A DNA stretch of 36,341 nucleotides from positions 1 to 36,341 of the forward strand of contig JAIERK010000015.1 in NCBI GenBank assembly GCA_019746975.1. The letters run 5' to 3'. This stretch comes from Candidatus Obscuribacterales bacterium (GTDB lineage Bacteria > Cyanobacteriota > Vampirovibrionia > Obscuribacterales > Obscuribacteraceae). Within the stretch, counting starts at the first letter, position 1, and every line of letters begins with the position of its first letter. Below are positions 17,342 to 25,479 of the stretch, in pieces. The notes beneath the pieces were generated by a model. That model saw only the letters and a list, made by a program, of their open reading frames with translations. It did not search any database and was not told where the DNA came from. The translations under genes and the position numbers were made by a program.

Positions 17342-19189
17342 ATGAGCAATCTTCTTCGCGTAACCGACTATATCCTCGCGGCCGTTGCGAGGCTTGGAGT
17401 AAAGCATGTTTTCCTCGTTCCTGGCGGTGGGGCGATGCATCTGAATGATGCGTTAGCGAGGAGTAGCGAGCTTGCATTCGTCGCCAATCATCACGAGCAG
17501 GCCTCTGCGATAGCTGCCGAAGCTTATGCCAGAATCAACGAGACTCTAGGCGTCGCTATGGTCACCACCGGACCTGGTGGTACCAATGCCGTGACTGGCG
17601 TGGCAGGAGCGTGGATCGAGTCCGTGCCTATGATGGTAGTATCCGGCCAGGTGAAGCGGGCTGATTTGATGAAGGACAGCGGTGTCCGACAAAAGGGACC
17701 GCAAGAGGTCGACATCGTCTCTATCGTCAAGCCGATCACAAAATACGCTGTCACGGTTCTCGAACCCAAAACTATTCGCTACCATGTCGAGAAAGCCATT
17801 CATCTGGCGACGAATGGTAGGCGTGGTCCGGTGTGGCTTGATGTGCCGCTCGATGTGCAAGCGTCGGTCGTCGATATCGACGAACTCGAAGGTTATGAGC
17901 CTGAGGCAGTCTCCACGAGCAGCGACTTAAAGGCGAAAGCGTCTGCCGTGATCGAATTGATCAATAAAGCGCAGAGACCACTAATCGTTGCTGGTCATGG
18001 CGTGCGGCTTTCGGGCGCTGCCAGGCAGTTTCGGCAGCTATACGAAGAACTCAATATTCCGGTTGCCACCACCTGGAATGCGCTTGATTTGATCTCGAGC
18101 GACCATCCTCTCAGCATTGGCAGACCGGGAACCGTTGCCCAACGCCCACCGAACTTTGCCGTTCAAAACAGCGATCTGCTCATTTGCATTGGTGCAAGAT
18201 TAGACAATGTAGTTACCGCTTTCAATCCTGCTAAGTTCGGTCGTGAGGCCAAAAAGGTAATTATCGATGTCGATCTTCATGAGCTCGAAAAGTTTGACAT
18301 GCCAATAGAACTGGCTATCTGCGCCGATGCTAGAGAATTCATCGAGGCAATGCTTGATTGCCGGAGCGAGTTTGGCCAAGTGGACCGACAGAGCTGGCAT
18401 GATCGATTGGCGCTCTGGAAGCGGCGTTATCCTGTAGGCGAGGGCGTGCCGATCCCGACGAGTGGGCCTATCAGCCACTACGATCTGGTCAGAGTTTTGT
18501 CGAAACATCTGCCAGAAGACACCTTGATTGTGACGGGGAGCTCAGGGCTGGCGATTGAAATTTTTTACAGTGGATTTCAAAACAAGCCTGGTCAGAGGGT
18601 CTTTCTGACTTCCGGTCTGGGTGCGATGGGATACGGATTGCCTGCCATAATCGGTGCCGGTATGGCTCATGGTAAGGAGTTCTTCGGGATTGAAAGTGAT
18701 GGCAGTTTTCAGTTCAACATTCAAGAGTTGATGACGATACGAGCTCTAAATCTGCCCGTGCGAATGGTTATTCTGAACAATCAGGGATACGCTTCAATTC
18801 GCAACACTCAGCGCAATTACTTCGAGGGACGATACATCGGGACCGGTTCCGAATCTAATCTGCTTCTACCGGACATCGCTGAAATCGCCAGGGTCGTCGG
18901 CATTCCTGCTATCTCGATCGAAGATGCATCGACGCTAGACGAGCAAATTGCATATACAATTCAGCAGAAAGGACCGTTTCTCTGTGATGTGAAGCTGGTG
19001 AAAGATGAGGCGTTGTGGCCTAAGTGTTCTGCAATTCCTCAGCCTGATGGTTCGATGTTGTCCATGCCGCTGGAGGATCTCTCTCCCTTATTGTCCCGTG
19101 ACGAGCTCAGGGAAAACATGTTGATTAAGCTCGCACCGGAATCAGAGAAAGTGATTGTCGAGACGGCGCCGGTTACTACCAAGAAATAG
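17342..19189 (+). CDS. Thiamine-diphosphate-dependent enzyme, acetolactate-synthase-like
   Basis: A 615-residue protein with the three-domain layout of the IlvB/pyruvate-oxidase group. The N-terminal Pyr domain has catalytic Glu E52 in NHHEQASAIAAEAYARI and MVTTGPGGTNAVTGVAGAW. The middle domain runs from about 190 to 330. The C-terminal PP domain has the ThDP/Mg motif SDGSFQFN ... VILNNQGYASI at about 448-480, where a serine replaces the first glycine of the common GDG. No small regulatory subunit gene is adjacent, and the gene is coupled to the NeuB-like gene, so branched-chain amino-acid synthesis is unlikely. It more plausibly performs a decarboxylation or C-C ligation on a sugar or keto acid in the same pathway. 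The start ATG lacks a strong ribosome binding site, so coupling to the gene 24 bases upstream is likely. Confidence 0.85.
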   Translation: MSNLLRVTDYILAAVARLGVKHVFLVPGGGAMHLNDALARSSELAFVANHHEQASAIAAEAYARINETLGVAMVTTGPGGTNAVTGVAGAWIESVPMMVVSGQVKRADLMKDSGVRQKGPQEVDIVSIVKPITKYAVTVLEPKTIRYHVEKAIHLATNGRRGPVWLDVPLDVQASVVDIDELEGYEPEAVSTSSDLKAKASAVIELINKAQRPLIVAGHGVRLSGAARQFRQLYEELNIPVATTWNALDLISSDHPLSIGRPGTVAQRPPNFAVQNSDLLICIGARLDNVVTAFNPAKFGREAKKVIIDVDLHELEKFDMPIELAICADAREFIEAMLDCRSEFGQVDRQSWHDRLALWKRRYPVGEGVPIPTSGPISHYDLVRVLSKHLPEDTLIVTGSSGLAIEIFYSGFQNKPGQRVFLTSGLGAMGYGLPAIIGAGMAHGKEFFGIESDGSFQFNIQELMTIRALNLPVRMVILNNQGYASIRNTQRNYFEGRYIGTGSESNLLLPDIAEIARVVGIPAISIEDASTLDEQIAYTIQQKGPFLCDVKLVKDEALWPKCSAIPQPDGSMLSMPLEDLSPLLSRDELRENMLIKLAPESEKVIVETAPVTTKK

Positions 19190-19316
19190 TATTCGTTTCG
19201 AGATTGCATCAAAATCGCAGGTGACGCGATGATGTTTGTCTGCACTGAATCATCTCCTAAAGCCTGTTTCGTTCGGTGACGGGGGCGCTTGCGAAGTTTC
19301 TACTGCGCGTTCGAAT

Positions 19317-20522
19317 TTAAACGTCGTAAAGCAGAACCAGCTCACAGTCTAGATCGAGCGTGTCGCGGATTTGCTTGACTATGTCTGCTTGAAAAACTCG
19401 ACTAGAAATCACGATCGGGTTATTACGCTCTTTCAGTGTAGAAGGTGCCAGAATGGGGCGTCCAGAAAGCTCTTTCCCTTGCAATTTTGGACTCGAGTCG
19501 ATAAATGCGCCAATCTTGCAGCGCCCTAAAGGCGTCGCTTCAAGCAAATGCAGAGTATGAGTTCCTGCACCCCAGACATCGAACTCTCTGCCACTGTCGG
19601 CAAGCTCTTCCAAGATGGCGGCGACGCGATGCTCTTCAGTGTTAGACTTATCGATATACAGTTTCAATCCTGTCTCGGTTTCATCATCTCTTGACCAACT
19701 TCCAGGACTGGCCGCCTTTCTGAACAATCCAGTAACCGAAGGCATAATTGTTGTTTTGCTATATTGCAACAACCATCTGGCCGTATCAATCTCCGTGAAT
19801 CCATACACGGCAAGGAGATTGGCGAGCGATTTTGGTGCAAAAAAGGCAATGTGCTCAATGCTGAATTCCTGGAATGGTGCATCGGGAACGGTGTGAAACG
19901 AGCTGGCATCTGGCACGTCCAGAAGCAGGCTGCCGCCGTCCGGCAAGAGATTTCTCAATTCGTTGAAGGCGAGCTTGAGATCAGGCAAGTGTTCGAGGAC
20001 GCCGCACATAATGATCAAGTCGTATTGCTGCGCTGACAATGTATGATTCGTGATGTTGCCGACGGCCACAGGTATTCCGTAAAGCTCGTTTATGATTCGT
20101 GCGCAATTTGGTGATGGATCCAAACCGTATACATTGACGAATCCGCGCTGTCGAAGCTCAGCAAGCAGTCCGCCGCGTCCGCAGCCGATGTCGAGAATGC
20201 GAATGTTTTTGTCTGCAAACTGCTGCGAAATGTAGTCTGTGTAGCGAACAAAGCGCTTCTTGTCAAACTCTGTATCTTCTCCGCCACGATACGCCATCTC
20301 CACTCTGGACTGGCGTTCGTAATAATCGTAAAACACCTGGGCTGGTGGTATCCGATCTGCAAAAGCCAATCCGCAGCAAGTGCAAATGACGACGTCATAG
20401 CCGGAGAGCGGGCTGCCCTCTGGAAGCGTGAAAAAACGCTGCTCGTACAGCAGCTCTTTGTTGTCCGAACCGCATACCGGGCACACGCGACTGGCTTGCG
20501 CAGAGAGAGTTGTGTTGTTCAT
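19317..20522 (-). CDS. SAM-dependent methyltransferase with zinc ribbon and C-terminal Rossmann-like domain
   Basis: A 401-residue protein. The N-terminal zinc site is C14-x2-C17 (CPVCGS) and C47-x2-C50. The methyltransferase core has motif I ILDIGCGRGGLLAEL (about 109-123), YGLDPS and MCGVLEHLPDL. The C-terminal 110 residues (FDVWGAGTHTLHLLEATPLG, GAFIDSSPKLQGKELSGRPI) look like the nucleotide-binding tail seen in sugar C-methyltransferases (PF08484 type). This makes methylation of a deoxysugar or of the nonulosonate-like product plausible. It lies 87 bases downstream of the SDR gene on the same strand, and the two probably form an operon converging on the ThDP enzyme gene. Confidence 0.82.
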   Translation of the reverse strand: MNNTTLSAQASRVCPVCGSDNKELLYEQRFFTLPEGSPLSGYDVVICTCCGLAFADRIPPAQVFYDYYERQSRVEMAYRGGEDTEFDKKRFVRYTDYISQQFADKNIRILDIGCGRGGLLAELRQRGFVNVYGLDPSPNCARIINELYGIPVAVGNITNHTLSAQQYDLIIMCGVLEHLPDLKLAFNELRNLLPDGGSLLLDVPDASSFHTVPDAPFQEFSIEHIAFFAPKSLANLLAVYGFTEIDTARWLLQYSKTTIMPSVTGLFRKAASPGSWSRDDETETGLKLYIDKSNTEEHRVAAILEELADSGREFDVWGAGTHTLHLLEATPLGRCKIGAFIDSSPKLQGKELSGRPILAPSTLKERNNPIVISSRVFQADIVKQIRDTLDLDCELVLLYDV

Positions 20523-20609
20523 CTAAACCCAAAGCTCGACAGTGTTCATGAGTATAACAAATGCTCCAGTCACGTGCATTCTGACATCTCTCGAGGCTTG
20601 CGGAAGTAG

Positions 20610-21668
20610 TCAGCTTTCGCAGCTCTTGGCCGTTTCGAGGCTTGTGAGTGTGCGGCGGAAGGCGTCGACCAGGGATGTCTTGGCAGACCAACCCAGGCTC
20701 TTCAGTTTTGTCGTGTCGGGTGTTCCGTCCGGCCAGATCTCTACCGGTGGGCTTGTTGCCGGCGGTGGACGGTCGACAGTGGTATCAAATGCGCTGGCAA
20801 GTGAATCGGCTAGGTCGGAGATGGTTGTAGTAGCCTTGTCGTTAGCGACGTTGTAGGGCTCGCCTTGCTGTCCGTTAAACATCACCCAGTAGTATGCAAG
20901 CGTCGCATCGGCAAGATAGCAGAATGTTCGGAGTGCCTTTCCGTCGCTTTTCAGTTTTAACGGTCGACGATTGAGGAGATCGTTGAGAAGGTCGGCAAAT
21001 ATCGGTCCATCCACCAGGCTCAGGCCCGGTCCGAATGTATGGCATGGTCTGACAATTTTGGCGGGTACGCCGTATTGGTGGAACCAGCAGGCGCACATAT
21101 TTTCGGCAATCTTCTTGCATTCTGCGTAACAGCTGCGAATCCTGGTCGGATCTATAGCCCCGTAGCAGTCCTCTTTAACCGGTATCTGCTCCGGTCTGAG
21201 TTTGCCGTAGACTTCACCAGAGCTGAAGTACAAAAAATGATCCACCTTGTGAAGGCGCGCGAGCTCGAGCAAGTGAAAAGTGGCGAGGACATTGGCACCA
21301 TAAAGATCTTCAGGAACTCTGTTGTTCTTCACCGATGATGCCGTTGATGCCGCATGAACAACGAAATTGACCGGTTGATCTATCACTATGGGCTGCTGAA
21401 AATCTCTGACCACGATCTGAAGATCGTCTCTCCCCATGCGATGAGCGAATTTCTCTCGCGTCCTTTCTTCATTACGGACGAGCGCGATCACTTTGACTGG
21501 TTGGTTTGAAGGAAACTTGTCATTCAGATGCAACAAAGTTTCTATCATGTACGAAGCAAGATGACCATTAGCACCGCTTACGAGACCGGTCTTTCCAGCC
21601 AATGTATGCCAGGGTAGTGGAGATGAAACTATGTAATCGAGATCTTCTTGAACAATCTTATCGAGCAC
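20610..21668 (-). CDS. NAD-dependent epimerase/dehydratase (extended SDR)
   Basis: A 352-residue protein. The nucleotide-binding motif is SGANGHLASYM (G32, G35). The central strand is NFVVHAAS, the catalytic site SSGEVYGK carries the Ser, and the Y-x3-K pair is Y181 and K185 (YAECK). The ADATLAYYWVMFNGQQGEPYNVANDKATTTISDL segment is typical of nucleotide-sugar epimerases and dTDP/GDP-sugar 4,6-dehydratases. It should work on a nucleotide sugar, supplying a 4-keto or epimerised intermediate for the adjacent methyltransferase. A GTG start with GGAGGG six bases upstream is a convincing initiation site. It is divergent from the 21819 gene across 150 bases. Confidence 0.87.
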   Translation of the reverse strand: MLDKIVQEDLDYIVSSPLPWHTLAGKTGLVSGANGHLASYMIETLLHLNDKFPSNQPVKVIALVRNEERTREKFAHRMGRDDLQIVVRDFQQPIVIDQPVNFVVHAASTASSVKNNRVPEDLYGANVLATFHLLELARLHKVDHFLYFSSGEVYGKLRPEQIPVKEDCYGAIDPTRIRSCYAECKKIAENMCACWFHQYGVPAKIVRPCHTFGPGLSLVDGPIFADLLNDLLNRRPLKLKSDGKALRTFCYLADATLAYYWVMFNGQQGEPYNVANDKATTTISDLADSLASAFDTTVDRPPPATSPPVEIWPDGTPDTTKLKSLGWSAKTSLVDAFRRTLTSLETAKSCES

Positions 21669-21818
21669 TGAACACCCTCCATGGACAAATGTAACTATAC
21701 AAGGTGAGCACCGGTCGGCACCACCAGCTGCGAGGTCCTATTCACGCGATTGCCCTTATTAGTGAAAGGGTAGATTAATCTCAGCGTTGAGTCTTATTGT
21801 TTAGAGGCAATAGCCCCC

Positions 21819-23639
21819 TTGAATCGCCGCTCATCAGTTCTTATAGGTGCGTCGATACTCGTTGTTGTAGCGCTGACTTTTATGTTTACTTATGCGACGC
21901 ATTTTGCCGGTCTGCGATCCGGCTCAGGCACCTTTGTGGCTGGGCTGCTTCTGACTGAGGGGGTCGTTCCGTACAGAGATTATTTCTGCCCGATACCGTT
22001 TCTGAGCATCATAAAAGCAGCGTGTCTTATTCCACTGCTTGGAAAATATCTGATTGCCATGCGCCTGGTTGGCGTGTTCATGCGGGTTGCCCTGGGGTTG
22101 GTCTGCTACTTTTGGCTTACTCGGCTTTTCCGTCCTCAGGTGGCGTGCTGGAGTGTGATTCTATGCCTCGTGCTTTGCTGCGGCGATGTGACCGATGCTC
22201 TTGATGTTCCTAATTTCGATACGATTTTCTGGGCTGTCTCGGCCGGATTTACAACGAGTTTTGCCCTCAAAACAAAGCGCTCTTTCCGTGCCTTTTCACT
22301 TCTGTCGTTGGCCGCTGGTGTGCTGTGCGGCATGTCTTTACTCACCAAGCAGACTGTTGGAATCGGTATCTCGTTCTTTCTGCCGGTTGTTACCTTGTTT
22401 AGTCTCATCCGACTGAACGAGTTCAAAAAAGCAAAGTGCTTTCCTCAGCTCTTCGGACTTGGATGGATTCTTGTAATTGCTGCTGGAGTTGCGTGGCTAT
22501 GGTGCAATGGTGCGCTTGACGTATTCATCAATGAGAATTTTGTATCTGGTCCTCGCGCCAAAGGTAATCTGTTTACTAATCAAATCAAATACATTTGCAT
22601 CTACTGGCCGTTGAATATTGTGGCGATAATCGCTGCAATTCTTGTGCAAAAACCGTTGCTGTCTGCCGCAAACAGTGATGACACTTCGGAGGAGGGGAAG
22701 GCTTCCTGGACGAACTTCGTGGCAGCGATGGTATTCCCACTGTTAGCAATTGGCGTTGGATTTGCAATTGGAAACCAGGAGCTCATCGAACTATTCGCAT
22801 TTCTCTGTCGATGCGTTCAGATTACTCTCATCTACATTGCTTACTACACGCTGATTATTTTTCTTGCGATCTCGGCACTTCGGTGGGCAACGATCAAGTC
22901 TCAGCGCCAAGTTCAAATTCTGCTTTTAGCCATTGTTTGTTTCACTTGTACATTCTTCATTTCACTTTCTTTCCCTGCGTTCGAACCGATGACAATCCCG
23001 AGTCTCGGCTTGATCATGGCGGCCGTGCTCGAGTCGTCAGGAAAGATGCGTAGCAGATTTTTGTACGTCGGAATTTGCATAACTATCTCGGTCGTGACGA
23101 TTGGCAAATTGATTCGACCGTACTCGTTCACCGAGATCACCGAACCTCCTGTGCGCACGGCGACCGTCGCTTCGACCTTGCCTATGTTGAAGGGGCTGTT
23201 GCTTCCGCAAGAAGTCGTGGATTTTCTTGATGGTACAACCAAAATCATCAATGAGAACTCGAAGCCGACGGACAAAATTTTTGTCTATCCCGAAATTGCT
23301 ATTCTCTACTCGCTCACGGGCAGGCTTCATCCGACGCACTCTTTCTTCCACAATATTGACATTACATCTGATGAATCTGCGCTGAGCGAGTCTAATCTTC
23401 TGCTCGAGAACCGACCGGCAGTGCTCGTCTATGTTCGGCTGAGCGAAAAGGAAGTGAGTATTCTCGAGACGGGATGGCGCGATGGCAAGCGCAGCGGATT
23501 ACGTCATATCCAGGAAGCGTGCGATCGACTCGCCTCCGAGTATCGCCTGGAAAAAACATTTCACGTTGGCGGTAAAAATATAGATGTCTATGTTCGCCCT
23601 GGGGACAAGTCGGTTCCGGCGCCAGTTTCGAAAGACTAG
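21819..23639 (+). CDS. GT-C-like polytopic membrane protein, paralog of the convergent 23636-25450 gene
   Basis: A 606-residue protein with about eleven membrane helices and a soluble C-terminal tail of about 150 residues. The first loop reads ATHFAGLRSGSGTFVAGLLLTEGVVPYRDYFCPIPFLS, a GT-C-like layout in which VPYRDYF supplies the acidic residue. Many segments match the neighbouring minus-strand protein (GSGT, PYRDYFC-IPFLS, VPNFD, LTALAKQ-like region, EPPVR, RP(A)VL(V/I)Y). This makes the pair a duplicated and inverted set. The likely role is transfer of a sugar from a polyprenyl carrier. The TTG start has AGAGG upstream at long spacing. Its TAG stop shares bases with the stop of the opposite gene. 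Confidence 0.75.
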   Translation: MNRRSSVLIGASILVVVALTFMFTYATHFAGLRSGSGTFVAGLLLTEGVVPYRDYFCPIPFLSIIKAACLIPLLGKYLIAMRLVGVFMRVALGLVCYFWLTRLFRPQVACWSVILCLVLCCGDVTDALDVPNFDTIFWAVSAGFTTSFALKTKRSFRAFSLLSLAAGVLCGMSLLTKQTVGIGISFFLPVVTLFSLIRLNEFKKAKCFPQLFGLGWILVIAAGVAWLWCNGALDVFINENFVSGPRAKGNLFTNQIKYICIYWPLNIVAIIAAILVQKPLLSAANSDDTSEEGKASWTNFVAAMVFPLLAIGVGFAIGNQELIELFAFLCRCVQITLIYIAYYTLIIFLAISALRWATIKSQRQVQILLLAIVCFTCTFFISLSFPAFEPMTIPSLGLIMAAVLESSGKMRSRFLYVGICITISVVTIGKLIRPYSFTEITEPPVRTATVASTLPMLKGLLLPQEVVDFLDGTTKIINENSKPTDKIFVYPEIAILYSLTGRLHPTHSFFHNIDITSDESALSESNLLLENRPAVLVYVRLSEKEVSILETGWRDGKRSGLRHIQEACDRLASEYRLEKTFHVGGKNIDVYVRPGDKSVPAPVSKD

Positions 23640-25450
23640 TCGGCGCGCTCCAGCGCGTCTGGTCTGATGAAAACAGAGTATTGCCAGCCGCACGTTTCTA
23701 CTGTCTGGATCTGGCGATAGCCCCTGGAGAGCTCTTCGCAGGCTCTTTGAATCTCCCGCAGTCCACTCGGTTTGCCGTGGCGCCAACATTTTTCGAGATA
23801 GGTGAGAGCTTTCTCCTGACAGTAGATAAGCACCGCTGGTCGCTTCTCCAAGATCAGTTTTGCCTCGCTCTCACCTAGTTGATCTGAGACGATATCGATG
23901 ACATGATGATAAGAATGAGTCGGGCAGCGACGATCCGTGAGTGCGTAGAGCAAACTGAAGTCGGGGTAAATGTAGATGGTGTCCTCCGGCTTCGAATATT
24001 TTTTGACTATATCGACGGTCGAATCGACAAATTTTACGGTCTCTTTCGGAAGAAAAAAACCTTTCAGGCGTGGAACGCTCGATTCGAATTTGGCAAGGCG
24101 GACTGGTGGTTCCGACACACCCATGAAGGTGTAAGGAATCAGCATCTTTCCAAAAGTACCCAGGGCAATTGCCAGCGCCGCGAAACAGTAACCTATAGCG
24201 TTGCGGAATTTACTGCCGGAGTCCAGTAATGCGGCAATCAGGTACGCGAGACCGGGAACAAGCATCGATTCGATCGAGGCCGCCGACAGTGAAAGAGTAC
24301 CGCCTATAGCGAAGGCTATGATTGTTAAAACCAGATGCTGACTGCCCCGTTCTGACAAGGTTTTCTGCCTAAACAGCAAAACTACGAGAAAGAAAACCGC
24401 GGCAAAACGGGTGAAGTAAGTCAGTGCTATCTGCATCACCTTTGGTATCGCCCAAAACATCTGATCGAAATCTTGGAAGCCGAAACTTACCCCTAAACCG
24501 ACTGCAGAGAGCCCGAGGGCGAGTATCAAAAGAAGTCCACTCAGTCCGTTTTTTTCAAGAGACTTCGATTTTGTGGACCTTGTCATTGGGAAGCAAGCAA
24601 TGATAGCCGCGATAAATGCCGGTAGAATTGCCCACCACCACTGCGATGCGAACTCGATATGATTGAAAAATATATTCGCTTTTGCGCTTGGTCCACCGAC
24701 AAAATTCTCGAATAGAAATTGGGAAAGTGCACCATTGAAGCAAAGCCACGCAATCCCCAATCCGATGACGGAGAGCCAGCCCGCGGCGAACATTTGTAAA
24801 TACGATTTCAATCGTTCCTTCCTGTCCAGTCGCACCAGGCAAAGAGAGATCGCAAGTGGCAAGAATAGCGTAATCCCGGCACCGATACTCTGTTTTGCAA
24901 GTGCGGTCAGCCCAGTCAGAATCCCAGCCAGAAAGGCGATCCAGCAAAGCTGCTTGAGAGTCCTGTCCTTGTCTAGAATGAAGCTCGATGCAAATCCGGC
25001 TGAAATAGCCAAGAGTATGGCGTCGAAATTCGGAAAATCTATCATGTCGTAATCGCCACAACTTACGACCATGCACACAATCGTGCCGAGGCAGGCGTCC
25101 TTTGTGCGGAATACACGGGACAACCAGAGAAATGTGACAAGGGCGACCACAAGTCTGACTGCGATTCCTACCAGGCGCATGACCATGTAGTAGTCGCCGA
25201 ACACATCGATCGAAAGGGCTGCTTTCATCAAAGATAAGAACGGAATCTGACAAAAATAGTCTCGATACGGGATGATGTCCATCAGCATCAAACGACCGGC
25301 TGGATACGTACCGCTTCCGCATCTGACACCTACAAAGTGTGTTGAGAACGCCAGCATGAAGCTCAAGGTGACCAAAATTGAAATTATGGCACCGGTCCAG
25401 ATAAGCTTCGCTTGTGGGTTTGAGCGGATTGCGTTGTCTTGCTGCTGCAT
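23636..25450 (-). CDS. GT-C-like polytopic membrane protein, paralog of the convergent 21819-23639 gene
   Basis: A 604-residue protein with an ATG start (MQQQDN...). It matches its tail-to-tail neighbour along the whole length: STHFVGVRCGSGTYPAGRLMLMDIIPYRDYFCQIPFLSLMKAA in the first loop, DFPNFDAILLAISAGFASSF, LTALAKQSIGAGITLFLP, SEPPVRLAKFESSVPRLKGFFLPKE and EKRPAVLIYCQ. About eleven membrane helices and a soluble tail fit a lipid-linked sugar transferase. It lies only 29 bases downstream of the FtsH-like gene on the same strand and could be co-transcribed with it, which is odd for a glycosyltransferase. No catalytic assignment beyond the family is safe. Confidence 0.75.
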   Translation of the reverse strand: MQQQDNAIRSNPQAKLIWTGAIISILVTLSFMLAFSTHFVGVRCGSGTYPAGRLMLMDIIPYRDYFCQIPFLSLMKAALSIDVFGDYYMVMRLVGIAVRLVVALVTFLWLSRVFRTKDACLGTIVCMVVSCGDYDMIDFPNFDAILLAISAGFASSFILDKDRTLKQLCWIAFLAGILTGLTALAKQSIGAGITLFLPLAISLCLVRLDRKERLKSYLQMFAAGWLSVIGLGIAWLCFNGALSQFLFENFVGGPSAKANIFFNHIEFASQWWWAILPAFIAAIIACFPMTRSTKSKSLEKNGLSGLLLILALGLSAVGLGVSFGFQDFDQMFWAIPKVMQIALTYFTRFAAVFFLVVLLFRQKTLSERGSQHLVLTIIAFAIGGTLSLSAASIESMLVPGLAYLIAALLDSGSKFRNAIGYCFAALAIALGTFGKMLIPYTFMGVSEPPVRLAKFESSVPRLKGFFLPKETVKFVDSTVDIVKKYSKPEDTIYIYPDFSLLYALTDRRCPTHSYHHVIDIVSDQLGESEAKLILEKRPAVLIYCQEKALTYLEKCWRHGKPSGLREIQRACEELSRGYRQIQTVETCGWQYSVFIRPDALERAD

Positions 25451-25479
25451 GGTGAAAGCTTACACCATCAGTCCTCGAG

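Noticed and set aside
17342..19189. Assignment as the biosynthetic acetolactate synthase IlvB
   Set aside because: No regulatory subunit or ilv genes nearby, an altered GDG motif, and tight linkage to a nonulosonate-type synthase; only the family-level name is kept.
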